From contig OZ245881.1 in NCBI GenBank assembly GCA_965229505.1, positions 1,612,001 through 1,676,000 of the forward strand: a stretch of 64,000 nucleotides of DNA, in the 5' to 3' direction. Positions 62,701-64,000 of this stretch are shown one piece after another. The position numbers and the translations under genes were made by a program. The notes below the pieces were generated by a model that was given only the letters and a program-made list of their open reading frames with translations, was not told where the DNA came from and ran no database searches. This DNA comes from UBA6059 sp040219045 (GTDB taxonomy: Bacteria > Bacteroidota > Bacteroidia > Cytophagales > Cyclobacteriaceae). Each line of letters opens with the position of its first letter. Position 1 is the first letter of the stretch.

Positions 62701-64000
62701 CTGCCGAGCACAGTGACTGTAGTACCCGTAGGTCCTGAAGTAGGCGAGAAGGAAGCAATCACTGGTGCCAGACCCGGACTAGCTCCAGACAGTACCCACT
62801 CCGGCTCGGTAAAGGGAGAATTTGTCCCTGTCCATATGCCGCTATAATCATTCGCTGATCTATCTACGATCAATTCACCAACATTTTCATCGAAAGGATA
62901 ATAAGCCGCAAGATCAGGATCATTCGGTGTTGGAGCCTCTAGATACTCACCATTTGTAAAATACGTGGACGGCTTGGCCGCATCCCAAACTCTGACCTCA
63001 TCGACCTGGCCATCAAGAAAGTCAACAGCTGAGAAAGCAGCTGCTCCTATCCGCATCGGGACTATCGGTGTAAGGGTAAATGTTGTCTTGGTATCTGTGT
63101 CCACCTGCACTCCATCGAGATAGAGGAATAATGTCCCGCCATCGCGTACGTAAGCCAGGTGATACCACTGATCTGTGTTGAGCGAAGGTGTAAGTAATGA
63201 GGTGATCGCCCCCGCACCATCTCTGAGATCAGCCTGAATAACATTAGAAGCTCCCTGGTGATAAAAGGTCCAATAGTCCTGGCCGCTACCCCCATCCATA
63301 TCGACGATGCGTGCCTGATCCGTAAAGTCGTCAATGGAGAACCATGTCTCTATTGTAAAGTCATCCAGGTTTTCCTGGAATGGCGTCACGACCTGGTCAT
63401 CTGTACCATCAAAGTTGAGTGCATAGCCTGGGAACGCTGTAGAGGTGCCTGACTCGATAGCAGACTGACTCTCATCATCTCCTTTGTAGGAACTTACCAC
63501 GTAGAACACACTGGTGTCGGCTCCTATGTTGTCTGTGAAGGTCAGTGTATTTGGATCAAGTGATGCTACAACGGTCGCATTGGTACCGATGGCATCACTG
63601 GCTCTCACTACCGTAAAACCGTCCTCATTGTTCGTATTGTCCTGCCAGGAAAGCTGTACCGAGGTGTTGTCCACTCGCTCTGTGATCAGCTGTGTAGGCG
63701 AGGTAAAGTCGGAATCAACATATACCGGCCCATTGGTCAGTGTGCCGTGATTGGCATTGATACTTCCATCAATAGCAGTAATACCTGTGTTTTCATCAAA
63801 CGGGTAATAAGCTACAAGCTTGGCTTCATTGCCTTCGAGCCGAATGAAACGATCTGAAAAATCTGACTTCACAGAATCCGCCCAGAGCCGAACTTCATCT
63901 ACTAATCCGCTGTAATATGCTGAAGTATTTCTGGCACTGCCTATACTTACATCAGTACTTGGTATAACACCTCCTGCACTTACTGTGAAGTCTTGCTGAC
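42162..64000 (-). CDS. Giant T9SS-secreted multidomain surface protein (5' end outside window)
   Basis: At least 7279 residues; the reading frame is open to the right edge, so the signal peptide and first domains are missing. In order from the edge: LamG, FN3, LamG and one IPT/TIG (64.0-62.5 kb); four FG-GAP/VCBS blocks separated by Big_5-like Ig domains (62.45-57.1 kb); FN3 and LamG (57.1-56.25 kb); parallel beta-helix blocks with another LamG between (56.2-49.75 kb); a choice-of-anchor-D-like domain (49.7-49.4 kb); five 105-residue repeats (49.08-47.5 kb); Ig-like and SprB-like domains (47.5-45.8 kb); four Ig-like units (45.8-44.7 kb); and the shared C-terminal cassette ending in a T9SS type A signal (LNIFPNPADDYLEITYERLN). 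The likely role is a gliding-type or glycan-binding surface adhesin. Confidence 0.93.
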   Translation of the reverse strand, partial: QQDFTVSAGGVIPSTDVSIGSARNTSAYYSGLVDEVRLWADSVKSDFSDRFIRLEGNEAKLVAYYPFDENTGITAIDGSINANHGTLTNGPVYVDSDFTSPTQLITERVDNTSVQLSWQDNTNNEDGFTVVRASDAIGTNATVVASLDPNTLTFTDNIGADTSVFYVVSSYKGDDESQSAIESGTSTAFPGYALNFDGTDDQVVTPFQENLDDFTIETWFSIDDFTDQARIVDMDGGSGQDYWTFYHQGASNVIQADLRDGAGAITSLLTPSLNTDQWYHLAYVRDGGTLFLYLDGVQVDTDTKTTFTLTPIVPMRIGAAAFSAVDFLDGQVDEVRVWDAAKPSTYFTNGEYLEAPTPNDPDLAAYYPFDENVGELIVDRSANDYSGIWTGTNSPFTEPEWVLSGASPGLAPVIASFSPTSGPTGTTVTVLGSNFNPAYSLNEIVFGGIRVVPTSGDNTQLTFEIPVGATSVSSIEVVDLDKDKSSNSLQSISSAIDRQFVVTNAPPAGLSYKSSLEFVSNNEEPYDILVGDLNNDGHQDLVVGYIQHAKINVALGVGDGTFGSFNEYLLPGGTNSTSIALGDFDNDGYQDVLVGDGFTNQMIVMPNDGTGQFNGTNQFVALTDAASDVAVADFDGDGYLDIASGMYNFTPEATEIAVALGNGDGTFGSASYFTAGTNPALLVTGDFNNDGFADIVSRSSDDDQLSLLAGDGLGGFAGANTSGYFGNDPTELAIADVNEDGDLDILAGTFGAYYIFTGNGIGGFSENEVTVDDSYNLAVGDYNGDGHQDMALSNGDKLTIDIYQGDGTGAFTLAHSSPLSNYNDQVVTADFNEDGYADLATTILNDYSVEIKLWQTPPMVVNTTSPLANAVNFPANGNIVLNFDDNVDGASVDATSILVYNDQTGLVSGTFSGGGTAAITFDPDADQPAGSKLNVIVTENVLSTTGASTQASTFEFQVAVAGGGAFANTSGTFPADTDVNYKLAVADVEGDNDLDILFSSFGGANDLLINDGSGGYTVSGTFPTTSANSWGATFGDVNADADMDLLVINRFADNNLYTNDGSGGFTDDGAADLPQTGNDEYEAKFGDLDMDGDLDIVIAKRGQSNAIQFNDGTGDFTTRTVRLFNDGDNTEDLALGDVDGDGDLDVVFANQTSGTANKLYINNGRGAFTNKGEFPVTFTNTTAVEMGDVDGDGDLDIVFANSNTSNYLYTNDGDGNFSLATDALTSNSNPSSDIALGDIDGDGDLDAIVTNGTGGNEVNEVYINNGAGSFSLSPNLYPTVALQSRAVSLADVDGDGDLDAIIANNGGINELWINAMVMYQESTLPVANAINVPANQVISIDFDADVDLTSVNNSTVSPNQTFDDNIKISGNHTGIIEGAWALGSDNSIVDFIPSVDLKAGELLTVTVTSDVRGTGGEIAASDAFQFTVITGGESKEFDPNNTTFGTTEQSRAVALGDIDQDGFVDMAIAGGATTDILIYMNDAGAGNIVDPFDAGTTQTITGGVVDYSMSLGDVDGDGYLDMVVGTSGTILVYLNDGTGTIDDTEDYTGSISGSSYDIAIGDIDNDGDNDFITQHTTSGAIYLYENDGTGTNYTANLIENSGRFPSPLGLELGDINNDGLLDLVVGNTDTTPAGFENARSAYYLNTGVAPYLSSFGLFGSTAAQMDDIALGDVNNDGYLDLVAVDSRNSSRLIYFENNQTGSPFSASSTFGFLAATVTTGFAQDLALGDLDHDGDLDLVVGYAGSGSTMSDRVFYYDGGSFESVANDPGLLINSNTGDTYGVALADFDNDQDLDIALAKNGSPNLVYLTRDLLNLESTTPVANATGVPANQVISIDFDADVDLTTVNNNTVSPNQTFDDNIIISGSQTGTIEGTWAIGGDNTIVEFTPATDLKAGELVSINITIDVLGTGGEVAVAYTSQFHTESGDIQPSFVPYVIPSEFENTISATIGDEDADGDLDVFLGNENGLIQHYNDAGLLDQTSLYGTFTEYSDMHTADVNKDGWLDLIVLDINTDQVQLFLNDGLGSVSSTNGTIGDTQVSLNDGQNYFDLGDLNGDGHPDLFVGGTTSAGNGNRVYVYDNANTEYDLLTTLPDLTVDISDVQLADADNDGDLDAFTAEVSGDWSVWINNGAAGFTKTTFSGGSQASRVNIKVGPLDADSFVDVVLSDASGNVEIFLNNGSGAFSFSTVLINSAGHSAIELADFNGDGDLDIATGSAASGDLRLYDNDGSASFSEDGLYAAALVGMSGLHVADFDKNSTLDLLAITGSMSGTVFNTVFINTIKAPDSLYVYEVAAGDLQINWADQSTGEDGFTVVSSSSYDGPWTQVATGITDTFHVHTVGADVRNFYRVAAYKGAISDTSKVDFGSTVVFPGNAIDFDGDDHIEIDHDPMLNIVNADFAIEAWVNPSVGSTERTILSKGDGNGGASPNVFIFSVAVNNKIGFSLSDGLAQPTSSEWGYSTTDVPANQWSHVAVSFSGTTATFYLNGVADGTYDYGFAPSDNGDALPMFVARQGHTCDCNYWNGSLDEIKVWNATKADFSDRFSSFNGNEVGLVAYYQFDEADLGLVADVVDNSVNANNGEAQGNPQYTTSFNESFTVTTTANAGAGSFRQAITDANASSAGIVTIDFNIAGGGPHTISPATTLPTITKAGVTIDGTTEPGYTAYDPQIIIDGGGANFNGLTFDAASFEVYGLEITGFTGSGRAGIFANNDAADGYVIGAPDKGNILSGNEYGIRILQADNGIIQGNRIGTDRLGTSALANASTGIFIDESDGTIIGGSDVGQGNLVSANQSSGVRINTSLNVEVYGNYVGTDVTGTVDLGNTNSGIRIDDNSTGLIIGGNSPGQANLISGQSGAAAYGVRFINSGNAQVIGNLIGTDINGTSAIPNDDGGITIGFTSPGDNITIQDNLISGNGTYGIRILDGDNNTIIGNKIGTDITGSSALANVGSGVRISVFSTGTTGDNNIIGGTTVGEGNIIAYNTGDGVRIDPGSQTAAGNTVRGNSIYCNTGDAILLEVSSPNTGNNGLQAPTISGVVTGIASTANVTGTSGHADGTLIDVYRDSDLCATGIQAEEYLGTTTVTGGTWTFDDGSVNPLTVTILPTDIMVATATTVIDGTSAISAPSATEQMIITTLPTVNGNIPAGTNGNIIYSMSLEASIDPITLNQVNLTTTGDYTGPAEIAQFELVFSVDNDLATTGDNTSMGTFNSAAAGTGEPMTFSASNPVIAGGTTNYLFLTANTGSGAVPGRFVGIQAPVFGDFTFVTAVNAGSDLQGSDSVYIAPTIPAPLGVTGIYFDGVDDDVSAAIPTTAVDDITMSAWIKSPAPAGLEVVLYNGNSGTNGYGISRESVTGKYMIMLGSIGQYAIEYTPSVNEWVHVAIVRNAGVWSAYINGVSTALSSAPPAPAGAPTGNFTMGNGTGTGFEFGGQVDEVKIFDAARTEIQIQADMYNTAINTSDMVGYWNFDDDLAAGNQTVAADIQTNTTTNDGTLNGAFWSLRVTNTNDDSNPGSLEYAIAQSNTDTDTDFIDFSIDEAAPWIIAPATSGMPIITSPLIINGATQPGWIFGDENAMVRLDGSGLSGNQTGLRVDADNSAIYGMNITGYTGSIISNPQNAGITVNGATNVIIGGPDKGNAIHGNANSGIYLVSSTNATIEGNRIGTINGTDPSANTQHGIATAGTNTGVVIGGSRAQGRGNIIVASGSGRSGINLFNADGAQVYGNNIGVGIAGTETNLGNVDNITSFSDNVIIGSIVADSLNIVGYASGDAFEVSSGTVGVQIIGNTLVGNANNFNYATGTNNDIAAPLVDGISASTAFGTGDNGNDIHVYRLNGASIEFIGVTTVSSGVWTLGGLSLSGTEQIFATQTNPTDGTSQFGSFAQYDVTNVNDTGAGSLRQVITDIEASNNDNAAVTFSLSSESTGPWTINMGSTFPNITKGIDFDATTVPGYDFSSGIMLTLNGGGTAGHGLNLAPAAGAEAFSVRGLRFTGFTNAAISRTNVTPVFDSYILEENIFVNLALSSTEEAVTVDEATNAIVNNNYFGVDFNGSTAGDITGNGLLIESNVTNINITNNVFNNIEYDAIYRTGGVGADTISGNYIGLTADGSTADVTPSMRSGIILEGGGNTLVSDNYIVGTGYKSGTDAALVVLVSIQDLYVRNNVIGEDVDGDALGNSGKGIRLPSSGGVSNVQIGGLVADRNIIANNGEEAILVEGSSTSGVFIRADSIFNNGDGIILNGANGGILPPTITSVTATQVDGTGTIGDKIHLYLDDGNGQGLTILDSATVDGAGDWSISGLSFTSGAAVVATMTNATNGTSEFSIPVGLTVVTSLADSGLGSLRAAITTANAYPGSTITFDISGGPPWEINLVSELPDITAAGTIIDGSTQPGWNIATGTIPHIIGTTGLFTGLDIKADYVEVYGLWISGFDLQAINLNFVSSNSNGYVLGAATKGNILTDNTNGISILSHLGGGAIQGNYIGILPDGTVATHANNVGVLIGTNADQVDLGGISAGESNVIANNTSIQVSISNADNIDVVGNIIGLNPAETTAYGGSTGISVVASSNSTITDNVIVGASTSGILMNGAVSTIIQRNNIGVASDDTTPFGNTFNGIHIVDGTASTANTIGSGSTTSDGNIIAHNSADAIFVEGANSDGNLIQRNSIFSNGTGIVLGTGANNDKDAPSIDAIGSSSTVSGTGSGTDVIDLYLADANGQGETYLGTSAVAGGTWSVGSLSLTNGDEVVATATNPTDGTSPFSTVQSFVAEINVKDALNNPIASGAGATDLGTLQVGVAFPVTITIENTGNAPLNLTGTPDLIVASGDVGDFNITSQPTASIAGASQTTFTFEITPSSEPSQTVNLSIHNDDADEDPYTLSFTWAGDAVAPSVTLSSGETDPTNTSPFVLDVVFSEGVVGFNTGVLTLGNSTASNAQNPSSDGKTWTVDITPLADGLVTVDLAANQVTDSVGNDNTAATQFSITSDQTGPTLVIGSPSVTDANSAATVDFGVTYSGASTVNLTSGDVVINHTGTSGGNITIVNGTTTTPTIQIDGVLGDGSYTINVNAGTSQDVALNSDAGAGPSGSVTVDNTAPTLVIGSPSVTDANSAATVDFGVTYSGASTVNLTSGDVVINHTGTSGGNITIVNGTTTTPTIQIDGVLGDGSYTINVNAGTSQDVALNSDAGAGPSGSVTVDNTAPTLVIGSPSVTDANSAATVDFGVTYSGASTVNLTSGDVVINHTGTSGGNITIVNGTTTTPTIQIDGVLGDGSYTINVNAGTSQDAALNSDAGAGPSSAVTVDNTVPTLVIGSPSVTDANSAATVDFGVTYSGASTVNLTSGDVVINHTGTSGGNITIVNGTTTTPTIQIDGVLGDGSYTINVNAGTSQDVALNSDAGAGPSSAVTVDNTVPTLVIGSPSVTDANSAATVDFGVTYSGASTVNLTSGDVVINHTGTSGGNITIVNGTTTTPTIQIDGVLGDGSYTINVNAGTSQDAALNSDLGAGPSSTVTVDNTVPTITLNTGIAVDDIVNQSEAGAVTISGTTNAEDGQQVNILIDDSFSPLPEFATVSSGTFSVVSDLSGLVEGTLIITADVLDIAGNAAVQASTNVELDLTVPADPPVSDPSAPVTVTGNTYDIIGTAEADALVEVFTDPNNDGDPSDGVLAGSQQLTGGNTNFTITVTLAQNANNDFVVTVTDGAGNTALGTDVPRITDAPNIAIGTVTNPSTCFGFDGAIEITGLDVGESYDLNYELDGSPNTSLGLVANGSGNILLSGLPAGDYDNFVVTINSIPSNTIVATTTLTDPPTPTVALSGSTDPTTCEGTDGTITLNFTNLPDGTYIIDYFDGGSPSSIAGVLVTGGTATITGLVAGIYDDITVTNTACTSLEDVDVTLSDPVIPTIDPGTEIDIEPATGSTIADGWIMVTNVNGDYTYTWYEGNGIGGNNLGDATVITDLLPGEYTLQITDNITGCLSNEVVLTVESTVSVVSFTRLTATPSNALNLSWDLVLTEAVTGLNTSNLSISETGVVGSSISGMVDLGAGTSWRITANVGTGNGDLGINLDNSTGVDPLIISLPVTSELYNIDIDLPVVTVDLLGTGNATPVITGTITDNTDANLVTIVITVNGENYNAVNNLDGTWSANVTNILPNGTYDVIAIATDEATNVGTDVTTDELVVNALAPVVSVDPLSTNDASPVITGQINDGLSTIAITLNGQNYTGTNVGDGTWRATIFRTLDDGIYDVAVVATSPFNIQGFDETIDELTIDTQPPVVTLNSLTTNLPRPDITGTIDDPTALVSLVINGDEYEATNNGDGTWILPGSLLLSDLTDGVLDIQVTATDAAGNPTLSGTDGVILLDTTAPTIAVDVLLTGDNTPTITGTVDDPEALISITINEIVYEAQYTSESTWELPGEVFTTPLEDGVYDVIASAIDSLDNAGIEEAVDELTVDAIAMTLEPSDITTLTFTADWEASDVTENFTLQVAEDLAFANLIPGFEGLAVASSTSEVSHESFYHNTTYYYRVRLNYEDGTASEFSEPRAVKTLQSAGLVADSTSLHTLYEALAGEDWIVSTNWTEGLVKDWFGVTVTGDRVTSVSLPDNGLKGDLTLQSINNLDVVDIMDLSGNEITSMPTLAVMDGLVSLDVRNNQLDFASLELQGGLLSLVNYVPQAVLLDEQSLLIDEGEDGELDRRIGGLNNDYQWLENGVPIDGGDDGLLGFNDAQFVDEGLYSVRVTNSLVPGLIIETQPIQVFVSSLERDIATLLELFESLGGENWADPSGSPIIGWGDGAPITQWSFVTLDAGVTRVEQVNLAGVGLTGDMPSVITTMTSVTRLNLANNNLTYVPDLTVMRSLIDLDISNNSLQFESLQQNLGIAQYNFSGQRVLLEASTTKVPAGENYDFTVDVRGEELTFQWFYKGDLVASTTDNTYTIESIGIDNMGDYNLIVTDRLISAIDPSFSLVSETQRILASANISGRVFDIDGAPVNDGEVSLWGIREIGTAYDSIGSYPYVGNEYLIPDVVLGDYIHWVITDLNKHLPTYYQSSFTWSVADPVILRQNISDLDIRVINIPPPLFPGPDNDNTIAGFLELDPDLFPPGTFGDGNRTLARRRVKRAGCAFNRARFVDRGEDDVVFELIYYTLTDDDGNFIAENLPDGLYRVQIEFPGIPMDPNSFVEFELGGGGTIDQNQINLAAEVKPTGIVVTKIEETGIYRNYFKDLNIFPNPADDYLEITYERLNTEGIMMQVMDLNGAIQIEQEIPKGFDQSVQLEVSHLTPGIYIMTFMDKEQGVRSITSLKFIIER
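46100..46900 (-). other. SprB-like repeat segment in giant 2
   Basis: Three consecutive domains carry the pattern CxGxDGxI, then GLxxGxYxxxVT and TGC. Examples are STCFGFDGAIEITGLDVGES, TTCEGTDGTITLNFTNLPDG, and TDLLPGEYTLQITDNITGC. This matches the SprB repeat of Bacteroidota gliding adhesins. It supports a surface adhesin role but does not prove gliding. Confidence 0.65.
47506..49080 (-). repeat. Five near-identical 315-bp tandem repeats
   Basis: Exactly five units of 315 bp (105 codons), starting at 47506, 47821, 48136, 48451 and 48766. They differ at only a few positions, such as GTGTTGTCAACAGTC versus GTGTTGTCTACCGTA. Each encodes an Ig-like domain that begins TLVIGSPSVTDANSAATVDF and ends near SVTVDNTAP. 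The very high DNA identity points to recent expansion or gene conversion, and makes this a site prone to copy-number change and assembly error. Confidence 0.95.
49750..56220 (-). other. Parallel beta-helix blocks of giant 2
   Basis: Four blocks share the same opening (TNxNDxGxGSLRxAITxAN, PPWEINLVSELPDITAAGTI-like, IDGSTQPGW) and then many NxIxGNxIG rungs, such as NGIIQGNRIGTDRLGTSA. This is the NosD/choice-of-anchor beta-helix architecture. Blocks lie at about 56.2-54.9, 53.5-52.4, 52.4-51.1 and 51.0-49.75 kb, with a LamG domain at 54.15-53.53 kb. Confidence 0.8.
57140..62450 (-). repeat. FG-GAP/VCBS repeat blocks of giant 2
   Basis: Many units of 45-60 residues carry the D-x-D-x-D-G-x-x-D calcium-binding pattern (LGDVDGDGDLDVVFANQTSG, IALGDFDNDGYQDVLVGDGF). 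They group into four blocks, each long enough to form one beta-propeller, separated by Big_5-like Ig domains that begin ATPVANAxNVPANQVISIDF-like sequences. Propellers of this type are integrin-like adhesive modules. Confidence 0.85.

Noticed and set aside
42162..63872. GTG at 63872 as the true start of the second giant
   Set aside because: The frame continues upstream to the window edge with LamG-like sequence, and no signal peptide follows the GTG.

Overview
This window looks like chromosomal DNA from a marine or soil member of the Bacteroidota, most likely in or near the Cytophagales. The main evidence is two giant secreted proteins with type IX secretion (T9SS) C-terminal sorting domains. 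A cbb3 oxidase with fused CcoN-CcoO and a single-heme CcoP, frequent TTG/GTG starts and the absence of Shine-Dalgarno sequences fit the same group. No rRNA, tRNA, CRISPR array or insertion sequence was seen, and no gene-free stretch exceeds about 300 bases.

Region 1 (1-3.3 kb). An ankyrin-repeat gene diverges from an OxyR-type peroxide regulator. Next come two small toxin-antitoxin-like modules, each with its own palindromic operator: DUF4160 + DUF2442/HTH, then YefM-YoeB. The last 77 bp of oxyR is repeated 1032 bp downstream, where it is fused in frame to an FRG-like gene remnant. This indicates that a small cassette entered at the 3' end of oxyR.

Region 2 (3.3-16.4 kb). A microaerobic respiration locus is split in two. 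ccoNO-ccoQ-ccoP-ccoG-ccoH and a TauE/SafE-like gene occupy 3.3-9.1 kb. The assembly genes ccoI-ccoS occupy 13.8-16.4 kb. Between them lie a retropepsin-PDZ protease, a solo HicB-like gene, a RelE/ParE pair, an ArnT-like glycosyltransferase and a FitAB/VapBC pair with a 24-bp palindromic operator. Both cco blocks have almost the same FNR/CRP-like dyad upstream (CTGAC-ATTA-ATCAG and CTGAT-ATTG-ATCAG), so they probably remain one regulon.

Region 3 (16.5-24.2 kb). This is a compact candidate specialised-metabolite locus: SDR/DUF2867 protein, FAD oxidoreductase, VOC lipoprotein, GNAT, UbiA prenyltransferase, type III polyketide synthase and SAM methyltransferase. A nitroreductase follows on the opposite strand. 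Polyketide synthase, prenyltransferase, methyltransferase and FAD enzyme together suggest a prenylated or methylated phenolic/pyrone product, which the sequence alone cannot identify.

Region 4 (24.3-64 kb). Three leftward genes encode surface proteins: a 5511-residue T9SS protein with five 'DTDPG' repeats and about 22 IPT/TIG domains, a 362-residue beta-helix protein, and a second giant of more than 7279 residues whose start lies outside the window. The second giant carries LamG, FG-GAP/VCBS, beta-helix, SprB-like and Ig-like domains, and five near-identical 315-bp tandem repeats. The two giants share a homologous C-terminal cassette of about 850 residues. Within it one arginine-rich, cysteine-containing segment is identical in protein but heavily diverged at synonymous sites.
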